Assembly: GCA_003254925.1 (NCBI GenBank)
Contig: QANZ01020434.1
Location: 158,230-222,229, forward strand
Source: Chamaecrista fasciculata
Taxonomy: Eukaryota > Streptophyta > Magnoliopsida > Fabales > Fabaceae
Direction of reading: 5' to 3'
DNA length: 64,000 nt
Shown: piece by piece, positions 1 through 10,400 of the stretch
How positions within the stretch are numbered: the stretch's first letter is position 1
Layout of the letters: every line of letters starts with the position of its first letter
Notes under the pieces: generated by a model
What the model was told of the DNA's origin: nothing
What the model saw: the letters and a program-made list of their open reading frames with translations, nothing else
Databases searched by the model: none
Made by a program: the position numbers and the translations under genes

Positions 1-62
1 AACCAAACCAAACCAAACCAATATAATGGCGGTTTTGGCGGTTTGGTTTGGGCGGTTTGACC
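1..62. repeat. AACCA microrepeat and GGTTT-rich tail of a repeat
   Basis: The window opens with four tandem AACCA-type units followed by a GGCGGTTT-rich stretch. The complementary AACC/GGTT composition looks like the inner part of a MITE whose left end lies outside the window. No coding signal is visible. Confidence 0.4.
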
Positions 63-309
63 TTTAATTACTATTAATTTTATAATTAATATAAAAAGTA
101 CTAATTTCATAACATCTGAAAAGTAGCAGCACTATGTTCATTAAGTTATGAAACAGAAGACGAAATGGGACTTTGAATGCGAATGGGAGAAGACGAAATA
201 TAGATGTTAGGGTTTGGTCTTTCACTGGTTTCAGTTTGGAACTTTGAATGCGAATTGAAATGTCAAATGTCTATGCGGCTACTTTTTCAATTTTTACTTT
301 TGGTCTTTA

Positions 310-603
310 NATATTCAATATTTACACCTATAACTACTAAAAAAAATCATAAATATGAGTGTATTAATAAAATATTTTAATATTTATAAAAAAATTAATA
401 TTTTTTCAATAAAAAATATTAAAGTATTATATTTTTTATATATAAAAATATATTTATTATTATTAATAAGTATATGGATAGGGTAAGGGTAGAGTACCAT
501 CATACCCACACCCGGACCCATTAAGATTGGGTCCGGATCCAGACCCATACTCATAGAGTAAATTTCAAAGTCTCTAATGGCTATGAGTATTTTGATCATC
601 CCT
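310..603. mobile_element. Partial hAT-type MITE (ATCATCCCTA end)
   Basis: The stretch ends in GATCATCCCTA and holds GGGTAGGG / ACCCGGACCC motifs. It resembles the element at 42181-42883, including the shared 'TAACTACTAAAA..AATCATAAATA' segment. The left terminus is not recognisable, so this is a fragment. The open frame across it on the minus strand is MITE sequence and not a gene. Confidence 0.5.
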
Positions 604-796
604 AATCCATTCTTAGTGGATTGGGTCTAAACACATCTAAGATATAGACCCAAAATATAGATAATTATTATTTATTTTTTTTTATAGAAAATACTATATT
701 TTTTGGTTAATGAAAGTGGTTGCTAATTTTGTGACCCAAAATATCTTTTTTTTTTTTGGCATCTTTATTATGCTTGAATAATAAACATTTTGCATA

Positions 797-1261
797 GGGA
801 TGAAAATTTGGGTGGGTATTTATGATACCCGTCCGAATCCACTCCTAAAAAATATCTGATATCCGTCGGATATCAGATAGGGTACGAGTATTGAAAAATA
901 AAAAATTAACTATCCAGTATTTGTCTGAAATGAACGGATAGTTAGAATACCCTGTATTCGATACCCTATAATATAAATATTTTATTATATTTTATACATT
1001 TTTTATTATATTTTATATGTTTTTTATTATATTTTTAATTAATTTATTTTAATTAACGGATATTAGGTATCGGATATCGGATATATCCAATTTTTGAATT
1101 AGGATATCATATCATATATCCATTATATTCGGGTATTTCGGATATTTAGGGTACCCATCGGATACCGGATATCGGATAAAGATACGATATGGATATTGGA
1201 GAGAATGAACGAATACGGATAGTGATAAAATTTAGGGTATCATATCAATTGTCATCCCTAT
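797..1261. mobile_element. hAT-like MITE with TAGGGATGA termini
   Basis: It starts TAGGGATGAAAAT and ends ATTGTCATCCCTA, which are inverted termini of hAT type. The interior is made of inverted GGATATCGGATA / TATCCGATATCC blocks and is strongly self-complementary. The flanking 8-mers do not match well, so the target-site duplication has decayed or the ends are slightly misplaced. Confidence 0.6.
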
Positions 1262-1436
1262 TTTTCACCCACCATTATTCAAATGAGCTTAATAGATTTT
1301 TCTTTGATTTTATTTTTTCAATCATAGCAATATTTAATTCTATCCATTACTACGTGAGAGAGATTTTGATGGATTTTTCTTTTTAAACAAATGAAATGTG
1401 GTAGTCAAAAATCAAAATAAAATGCTGAGATATTAT

Positions 1437-3445
1437 TGATCTGACCATATTTTATCATACATTTTAGTGACATTTTAAGGCATTTTATATTCATTTGTGA
1501 TTCAATTGCTTGTCTTTATGTCCTTTTATGATAAAATATGATGCCTTGAGGTTTGATGATTATTTGGACTATTTTTGTGATTATTTGTGTGGTTTTTCTC
1601 GGGTTTAATCTTTATTATTTATTTGATCCTTTTATCCTGAGAATTCGCATGGTTTCTTAGTGTTTTGACAGCTCTAAATGTAGTCCAAAGCATTGAAATA
1701 CTCAAAGGGAGACCCGAGGATCATTGGAGACGAGTCAGGGACCAAATCAGCACAAAAATCTGAATTTTCCAGATCTCGCCGCAGATTTGGCCGTGGGCAA
1801 GTTCCGCGGCAGAATTTCGTCTATTTTTAATATTATAAGCCCAAGCCCGATTTTGATGATTCTGACCTAGCCCAACCTGGTTTTGCCCGAAAATTAAGTA
1901 TATAATACATCTTTAGGTCAACTTCGAGGGTTTACGCACTTCTTGAGAGAGAATTGGCATTCTTGATCATCTTCTTGGCATTCATTCATCTTCTTGGAGC
2001 TTATTATGGAATCATGGCAGTCAATTCTAAAGTTTTTCATCTGTCCATCATGAACGGCTAAACACTCATACCCGGAGGAGCATTGGAGCAAAGCATGAAC
2101 TAGGGTTTCACCATTAGGGAGTTTTTCTCACACTAGAATTAGTGTTTTACTTTTTTGTTCTTGATTTCTAGTAGGACTTGAAAACTATTTGTGAATTCTG
2201 ATTCTTGATTAAGAACTTGGTTTTACTTCTTTAATTATATCTTGATTGTAACTAGGGATGAGCAAACCAACCCGCGAGCCCGCAGAAACCAACCCAACCC
2301 GCAGCTATGGGTTGGGTTGGTTCGGGTTCGCGGGTTGGTTTGGGTTCAAAATTCTCAACCCGCACACTTGCGGGTTGGGTTGCGGGTTTGGAGTTTTTCA
2401 ACCCAACCCAACCCGCGAGCCCGCATATACTTTTTTTTATTTTTTAATTTATTTTTTATAAATATTTATATATTTTTATATAAATTTTGTATGTTTTCTT
2501 ATGTATTTATACTATTAGTTCTTTATAAATAAGATATTTTGATTTTAAAATTTACATAATTACATATATGTATTACATTTACATATTTTATAGAATATAT
2601 TTTAATTGATTTATATTTATATATATAAAATCTATGTTTTTTAACATTTTTTATGTGTAATTTTTTTTATTCACTACCTACAAATTTATAATAATATTTT
2701 TTTTAATAAAAATTATAAAAAAAAAAAGAATTACAAACTCAACCCGCGGGTTCAACCCAACCCAACCCGCAACTCTGCGGGTTGGGTTGGTTCGGGTTGA
2801 GTCTTTAAAATCATAAAACCCAACCCAACCCGCAGATTGATGTGCGGGTTGGGCTGGGATTTCCCCTCAACCCGCCCCAACCCAACCCGTGCTCACCCCT
2901 AATTGTAACCCTAGAGTCTATACTAGTTTGGTTATAATTATAGGTATATAGCTTTGACAATGGTATTTGTTATAAAGATTATGTTTCTTGATCTTCTTTA
3001 TCATCAATTGAATGAAGGTTGTCAATTCTTGTTATGACTTATCTTGTTTGAAGTATTTTCATGATAACATTGTTAATCTAAGTCATCGAGTTATTAGTGA
3101 CTACCTCAGGATGATTTGTGTGAGATGTTCCATTAATCTTTAGTAGTGATGATTGCTTAATCTAATTGCTCTGTCGGGCACTCTCTCAATTTGGTTAATC
3201 TGTTAATTTATTATTATTGCCTTTCAATTCGGTCCTTTAGTCAAAAAACCAAAAATATTATTGCTTTATTTAATTATTGTTTTAGGTCATAGAACAAATT
3301 TCCTTTGCTTTCACCCGATTAGTGATAACTTGGTATCGTTTGCATTTAAACTTTGCACAAAAGTTTCTCGAGAGATCGACTCGGATTGCACCACTATAGT
3401 GCATTAATTCCGGTATTTTTGGCCACCTAACGACGGGTCCGGTCA
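1437..3445 (+). mobile_element. Solo LTR, Ty3/gypsy (Athila/Tat-like) family
   Basis: It begins TGATCTGACC and ends GGTCCGGTCA (TG..CA). It is flanked on both sides by a perfect 5-bp duplication ATTAT (1432-1436 and 3446-3450). It matches the 5' LTR of the gypsy fragment at 20303 along its length, apart from the nested MITE at 2253-2901. No primer-binding site or internal region follows, so it is a solo LTR left by LTR-LTR recombination. By eye the two LTR copies differ by several percent, so this is an old insertion. Confidence 0.9.
2253..2901. mobile_element. hAT MITE 'CCCAACCCGC' family, copy 1 (649 bp)
   Basis: The termini TAGGGATGAGCA / TGCTCACCCCTA are inverted repeats. A perfect 8-bp target duplication ATTGTAAC flanks it (2245-2252 and 2902-2909), which is diagnostic of hAT insertion. 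The inner arms are long inverted tracts of CAACCCGC / GCGGGTTG around an AT-rich core. The gypsy LTR at 20303 shows the corresponding uninterrupted site near 21118-21125. No transposase is encoded, so it is non-autonomous. Confidence 0.93.
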
Positions 3446-3548
3446 ATTATCCTTAACTAAATATATTTTATAAGGAGGGATGGGGATAATTAGTAGAGTC
3501 AGTCAGTTAGATAGGATTTCCGTGGAAATTGACTAAATAGTTGTTTAT

Positions 3549-3850
3549 AGGGGTGTTCAAATTCCAGTTTGGTAATTCAAAAAAAAAATTCAGTTTGGAT
3601 CGGTTTCGACATTTTTTTCAATCGAATCGAATGGATTGGATGATAACCAAAGTCATTCAATCAATCTAGTCATTTTGAACAAACTGAACCAATCCAAACC
3701 AAATTATTAATATGGTTCGATTTAGTTCGGTCGATTTTTGGATTTCAAAATCAATCGAACCGAACCCATCGGTTTTCATATTTTTTCATCCAATTCAATC
3801 GACTATATAATCAATTTTGGTTGATTTTTGATCGGTTTATATACTCAAAA
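3549..3850. mobile_element. Probable hAT-like MITE fragment (TAGGGGTGTTCAAA start)
   Basis: It opens with TAGGGGTGTTCAAATTCC and contains inverted GGTTCGATTT / CAATCGAACC blocks in a foldback arrangement. The right terminus is unclear and no target duplication was found. Confidence 0.45.
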
Positions 3851-4195
3851 TACAATGTGAGATATTATAAATTAATGCTTAATGGCACTCATGGGCCTTA
3901 ATTATATTAATTATTAATTATAATTAATAATCCTTTTACTTCTTCAATATTGCTTTCAACCAACCTATGAATGACTTCATTATTGGTCCCCCCCCGGCCT
4001 ATAACCAAACAACTCAAACAATATATAATTCAGCAAAGGAAATTTATAAAAGGAAAAAAAAAAACACTATCGCCCCAAAAGTTGAGTTTTATATTCTATC
4101 TCTCTCTTTTGTTAAATTAAAAAATAAAAAAAAATTAATATAAAATTTTGATAAACGACAAGTAATTGATGTTCACTATCTCAATTATATATATA

Positions 4196-4378
4196 TTTTT
4201 TTTTGGTAAATACCATAGGTGTCCTCCACCTATCCGTGTTACGGTTTAGGCAAAGACTAATCCCATTCGGGCCGGGAAGTGAAAAAGCCCTCCTAACAAA
4301 TGTCGACTCCAGGGCTCGAACCCGGGTCCCTCAACCTGGGGTGCAACTCGCCTACCACTGCACCAAACACTTGTTGGT
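4196..4378 (-). mobile_element. tRNA-derived SINE, reverse orientation
   Basis: On the minus strand the element starts near 4378 and carries a pol III A box (TGGTGCAGTGGTAGG, complement of 4351-4365). A perfect B-box core follows (GGGTTCGAGCCC, complement of 4312-4323). A tRNA-unrelated body follows, and an A-tail is seen as the T-run at 4196-4204. A 15-bp duplication CTATCTCAATTATAT flanks it (4176-4190 and 4379-4393). The plus-strand open frame across it is fortuitous. Confidence 0.92.
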
Positions 4379-4559
4379 CTATCTCAATTATATTGCTTAG
4401 ACTTTATTGTCCCGAAATCTATCATGGTTGGGTCATGGGCTCATGGGTATAAAAAAGTATATTTTATTATTAGAAGCAAAATCCATCAATGACCATTACA
4501 TTTGTATTAATATTAGAGATAATTAAAATATCGATACTAAGTGAGTAACATGAGATTTT

Positions 4560-6160
4560 ATTATATATCAAGTCGTAGTATCGATGGGTTTGAAGATGGA
4601 TGAAAAAAACACTCGGATGACATCAACTTTAGAAACTATCTTAGCCTTCCTCTCAAACTTAATTATTGAAAGGCTCTACACTAAGTTGCAAGATTGGAAA
4701 CTTAACTCTCTATGTATGGCACATTGAACTCATTAAATTCATCCTCTCTTCCCTCCCTTCTCATCCCATGCAATCCTTCTCACTTCTTTGCACCACTTTA
4801 AATTCCATTGACCGTATAAATAGAAACTTTCTCTGGGGCCATAATAGCAACATTAAAAAACTACATTTGTTAATAACTGGAACTCTATCTCTAAACCCGA
4901 ACGCTTAGGGGGGCTTGGGATCATAAAATCAAATCACATTAATGCCTCTTTCATGGCAAAAATAAAATGGAATATTATTTCAAACAAAAACAACCTCTAT
5001 TCTTGAGATTTTAGATCAAAATATGGCATCAACTTAGATACAAGAACTCTCCCAAATCCTACATTAGAAGAAGTATAGATAAAGATGTCTCCTTAATTAA
5101 AATGGTACATTATGGAATATTGGAAATGGCTCTCACATAAACTTTTGGCATGACTCTTGGTTGGAATGTGGCCCAATCCGAAACTTTATTATTCATGGTC
5201 CCCTTCATAGATTTGAAGACTCTATTATTATTGCTTCTATCATTACTACTTCTAATACCCTTGATACCACAAATTTTTCCTTTATCTTTCCTCTCGATCG
5301 CTTACTTCAGATAAAAAGTATCCCTCTCCTTTTTGACAATAATTACCACGACACCATCTCTTGGAAACGCTCTTCAAATGGTATTTTCCCTACAACCTCT
5401 GCCTACCTGAGTCTTTTTATAAATGATCCTCCTAACGATCACATTTGGTTTTGGCAACTTAACCTCTTCCTAGATTAAAAATCTTCTTTTGGCACCTTCT
5501 AAATAATGCCTTGCCACTAAGAAAAATCTTTTCATCAGGCACTGCACAGAAAACACAATTTGTGAACTTTGTCACCATCAAACTGAAGATATTGATCACA
5601 TTTTCAAATCATGCCACTTTGTTCGTCCCATCTGGTACTACCTAAAAAACTTTAACCTTCAAAACCATCTCTCTCGCCCCTCTTGGCTGAATACCACTGT
5701 AATCACAAAAAAAAAAAAAAATAACATACCTTGGAAAGTTTTCTTTCCTCACCTTCTCAGAAACATATGGCTTGCCAGAAACAATTTCATCTTTAATAAA
5801 AAACCTTTCATTCCCTCCACTATCCTCAACCTCTCCCTAGCTGATTGTACAAAACTACATCTACCTCTAAGACAAACCTACCCCTACTCCCATAAAAACC
5901 ACTATATCCCTTCATTGGAAAAAAACCTCCTTATCCTTTCTTTAAACTAAACTGTGATGGATCAACTAGGAAAAACACCTTGTGTGCACGTGGTCTCATT
6001 CGCGACTTCAATGGACGTTCGGTCTTAGGCTACTCCTGCTTTGTTGGTACAGGAAACATTTTAAAAGCAGAGCTTTGGAGCATTCAAAGAGGATTTCAAC
6101 TTGCAAAATACCTTGATATTACACATATTCTAGTTAGAACTATTAAAAAACAGAGTATGA
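4560..6160 (+). mobile_element. LINE (L1-type) ORF2 3' remnant: RT thumb, zf-RVT, RNase H
   Basis: Pieces of a non-LTR retrotransposon ORF2 occur in order. A segment reading IELIKFILSSLPSHPMQSF (about 4710-4770) is the typical post-RT region. WKRSSNGIF..AYLSL and a zf-RVT block with CELCHQ..HIFKSCHF (about 5350-5640) follow. An RNase H block (LNCDGS, then RGLIRDFNGRSVLGY, about 5945-6120) comes last. Several frameshifts and stops separate the pieces, for example between 4908 and 5161 and around 5478. The 5' part with the endonuclease and RT catalytic core is absent. The 3' end runs into a dispersed repeat shared with 12809. This is a long-dead 5'-truncated LINE. Confidence 0.85.
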
Positions 6161-6411
6161 AGATGAACAATTTGTGGGTTTTGAGGCGTGAGTATAACAC
6201 TTTCTTTTAATAGATTATGACTGTGCTATAAGAAGATCCACAGTATATCTCTCTTAGGATATAACAAAACTCATGAAACTCTTGAATTTATAGAGTATGA
6301 AAATATACAATAAAGTGATAAATATACATGAAGAAGTGCTTTTAACTGACCTATCCGTCTGTTTTAACAGTTGCTTCATTTTAAAATTAATTAATCTGAT
6401 TGAAATTTCAT
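6158..6411. repeat. Unclassified dispersed repeat, copy 1 (partner at 12809)
   Basis: The block starts near TGTGGGTTTTGAGGC and ends near TAATTAATCTGATTG. It recurs at 12809-13050 with scattered differences. It interrupts the LINE RNase H at its 5' edge. No terminal inverted repeat, coding frame or A-tail was recognised. It may be part of an LTR or leader of an element not otherwise present. Confidence 0.6.
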
Positions 6412-7394
6412 TTGAAGCCCAAAGCCCAAGCCCCAAGTCCAAGTCTTTTAATATCTATACTATATTATATGTGTGAGGGTGTTCTTGGTTGGTCAAATTT
6501 ACTGAATTAAATAATTAAAAAAGAAAAAAATTAAATATATGAATTCTACTCAATTAAAAAATATAAAAATAAAAAAGTAATTATATGGTTATGGAAAACG
6601 TGGACCATGAAGTTTAATTGTGCAGTTTTTTTTTAATTGTGCCGATTTAAACTTAAACCCAACTTTGAAAAAGTAACTTCCTTTAAATTTATTCAATAAT
6701 TTACTATCTATTGTATTTCTTTGAAAATTATTAAACATATATAATTTCATGAGATCTTCTATTAATTAATTATGTAATTAAAGATTATAATTAAATCTAT
6801 ATTTATGTATAATTCATATAAACAAAAATGTTTTTTTTGAATTAAACAAAAATGTTTTTTTTTGAACTGATACAAAAATGTTATTTATTTTTACTCATTA
6901 TCTAAAATAAAAAATTAAGTTTACTTAATGATAAAATCTTCAATAAAAACATTAATATCATAAAATATTTTATATTTTTTCGCTCATTAAATATAAAAAA
7001 ATATTAAGTTTGAATACAAATATAAATTTTTAGAAAATTCATAATATAGGTGAAAAATAAGGGATTGTGTGAAGCTTAATCTGCAGAACCAGGAGCCGGT
7101 CACAATTGGAGTCCCATCTAAATATATTGTAAATGTTGTGTGTAAGGCTACAGGTTGTATCATCTTAGGCCAAATGTATTTTAGGCCACATAAGTTGTAT
7201 CATCTTTCCTTATCCTAATATATTATTGGTGTTTTTTTAAAAAAAAAAATTAAAAAAAAATATCAATTATATATTGTACCTTTCGGGAAAAAAAATTATA
7301 TATTGTAACAATATATGTAATCAATAATCATACCTACCCACCAACTCCACCGTACATATATATTAATTGAATTCGGCCATAACTAAGTTGCATA
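6412..7394. other. AT-rich intergenic DNA upstream of dioxygenase A
   Basis: This is low-complexity AT-rich sequence with homopolymer runs. A short duplicated segment, AAACAAAAATGTTTTTTTTGA-like, lies near 6821-6880. No coding frame, tRNA or recognisable transposon was seen. The promoter of dioxygenase A must lie in its distal part, but no convincing TATA box stands out. Confidence 0.5.
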
Positions 7395-7457
7395 TTAGAG
7401 TCCATCTCATTCCAATTCATCTCCAAATTCCTAAAATATCAACCAATCAACACATAC
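7395..7457 (+). promoter_or_regulatory. Conserved 5' leader of dioxygenase A
   Basis: The segment TTAGAGTCCA..CCAATTCAT..CTCCAAA..TATCAAC just before the start codon aligns with 14353-14429 upstream of dioxygenase B. The similarity fades further upstream. This marks the block as the part of the leader or proximal promoter copied with the gene. The transcription start is not determined. Confidence 0.5.
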
Positions 7458-10400
7458 ATGGCTTCTTCTTCTTCTTCAAGTTTGGACTTGGAGTCTCCAA
7501 CTTCACTATACAACTTCGTGGTTAGAGATGGAAATGGCGCAAAAGGCTTGATGGACTTAGGCATACCCAAGGTACCACAAAAATACATACAACCCCCACA
7601 TGAGAGAATCAACGATCCAGATTCAATCCCAGTGCTTCAAGCTCCACCAATTGACCTCTCAAAGCTAGATGGTTCAGCGCCTGAGCGAGCCCAAGTGGAA
7701 GCTCAAATTGTTAGAGCCTCTAAAACACTTGGCTTCTTTCAGGTTTGTCAACCATGGTGTAAATCAACAATTAGGTTATTAAAAGATTATCAAGTTCACA
7801 ATTCAATCCTTAACAAATTGAAATATATATACACTTGGGTTTTTTTAGGTTGTGAACCATGGCGTGCCTTTGGAGCTATTGGACAAGCTCATAGAGGCGT
7901 CACATTCATTCTTCGGGCTGCCGGCGGAGAAGAAAGCGGTGTATCGGAGTGAGGCGAGGCTGAGTGAGCTGCCGAATGTCAAGTATGGGACAAGCTTTGT
8001 GCCTGAGAAAGAAGAGGTCTGGAAATGGAAGGATTTTATTAGTATGAGGTATACCAACGATGAGGACGCTCTTCGAAACTGGCCTCATGTGTGCAAGTAG
8101 GTACTTTTTTTTTTTTTACCTTATGAGGAAACTAATAGTTTTGATTCGTGAAATATTACTGAACTGTCAATTTAGCATTTGAAAGATTGAAATGCACACT
8201 TTAGTCTCTGAAATATCTTAATGATTAATTAATCTTTTTGTAGACTAAATATTGTGCCATTTTAATCTTTTAGTGATTAAAGAGTACCATTTTGATATTT
8301 CAGAGACTGAATGTGTATTTTAATCTTTCAAGGATTGAATTGTCAACCTGGTAACCTTTCAGGGACTGAATTGTTAGTTTACTCTTACCTTATTGTTTGG
8401 TAAAAATATCATTTTCGTCTTTATACTTTATTTTGATATTATAATTTTGTCCCCAATGTCTATTTATTGTCAATTTTATCTTTTAATATTTTACATTTTA
8501 ATCAATTTTATGTTTTTACCAACTTGTTTTAATCAATTCACAACATAAATTTCAGTGTTTTTCAATATGAGTTATGATTTGAATTTTTATTCAATCAATT
8601 TTAGATTACATGTTATTAATCACGTAGAATCTGTTGTTAATATTCGAATGAAGTTATAGAAAATGCTGAAATCGGTCAAAATATAAATTTTGAAGACAAA
8701 ATTGATAGCAAACAAACATTGAGGATGAAATTGAAAATTGATATATATATATATATTGTAATTTATAAAGCTCTCATAAAAAATTATAAATTTTTAATTG
8801 TCTATATATTTAGAAATATATATATTATATCGTGTCATATAATTTGAAAATTTTAATGTCTCAATGTATTTGTATTAGTGTCCATATTTAATAAGTAAAA
8901 ACCTATGAAACATGGACACTGACACGGACACATGACACGACATGGACACGGACACACTGACATATCAAATTTTTAAAGTTATACGACACGATATATATTT
9001 TTATATATATGAATACTTAAAAATCCATAAATTTTAATGAAAACCTTCAAATTATAATATCTATTCATAATATATGACATATGTGTCTCTATTTTATATT
9101 ATTTGACATGTTAAAGTCACAAAATTAATTTTAAATTCTAAAATTTATGAATATGTGTTGTATGGATGTCGTATGGGTGTTGGACACGAACACGTCCTTA
9201 AAATAAAGTATCCATACTTGATAGGTAAAAACTGTGTTTAGTGATGTTTGACGATGAGATGATCCATTAAAATCAAAACTATATGAGGTGTTGCATAAAT
9301 TTTTTTTAATCCTTCACACCAAATTAGACCGTTTAGTTTTCATGTATTTATTTAATTAAACAAAATTATTATTTTGAGTATAATCAATGTGAATTGACTT
9401 TGAACACGAATTTCTAAGACTCTACAGCTATTAGGATATCTCTAATTAAATTGTAGATTATGGAAGAGAAGAAAATAAGATATAATTATATATGCTATTA
9501 AAAAAATTCGAGAAATTAAAATATGAGAGAACATATAAGGAAAAAAAATGTAATACTTAATTCTTTATTATCCACTTCTTTTAAAATTCTGGATATCTTG
9601 AATTAAAATATTGTTTTCAACATATGTCAACTTCTATTAAGAAAAAAAAGAGATATAAAAAATTAATTTTTGGTTAGGCCTAGGCATGACTTGAGCTAAT
9701 CCTATCAGGCTATAACATAGTTAACAAATTCAACCACCGGTTGAGTAACCAAACTAAACTGATTTATCGGTTCTGATCCAAAGTTAATGGTCCATATTGA
9801 TCAATGTCGTAGATTTAGTCATATATATATTTTTTGTCAAATTATAAAATTAGTTTAATATTTTTATAAAAGGTTTCATATTATAGAACTAATATTAGAT
9901 TCTTTTATAAAAAAATATGAGAGTAATTTTGTACAGACCAAAAGTACAACAGAAAGATATACAAAATTAAATTGAGACCTGAGCAAAAAATATAGGACCA
10001 AAAATGCACTTTGGTCAAAACTTAAAAAACATAAAGGCATAGTGCAAAAAACCGGACCGGTCATCAAACCGGTGGAAGGCTCGGGTCACTGGTTCAATGG
10101 TTCAACCGCTGGGTCACTGGTTTAACCGGTTGAGCCAGTTTACTTAAAAAATACATTTTCAAATATACATATTCATTAAATACACATTAATATATTGCAA
10201 TAATTTAAATATAAAGTAAATATTAAACACTTTAGTACCTTTGGAGCTATTTTGCAATTTTAACCATAACAAGTTTTGTAAAAATTACATATTGACCCCA
10301 AATGTTTTTTAAAGTTTTCATTTTAGTCCATCTATAATATGTATCCAGGGACCCCAAATGTTTTTGAAAATTTTTTGAGGTCAATATGTAATTTTGCAAA

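Noticed and set aside
384-599. 71-codon minus-strand frame
   Set aside because: It lies in a hAT MITE fragment and has no protein-like conservation.
2242-2532. Plus-strand frames with PTREPAETNP-like repeats
   Set aside because: They are translations of CAACCCGC inverted arms of the hAT MITE. The same occurs at 61180-61480.
4203-4400. Possible tRNA gene because of perfect A and B boxes on the minus strand
   Set aside because: There is no acceptor-stem pairing or cloverleaf. It has an A-tail and a 15-bp target duplication, so it is a SINE. The same reasoning applies to 42494-42680.
7845-8088. Minus-strand frames opposite dioxygenase exon 2
   Set aside because: They are shadows of the conserved exon, repeated in B and C at the same place.
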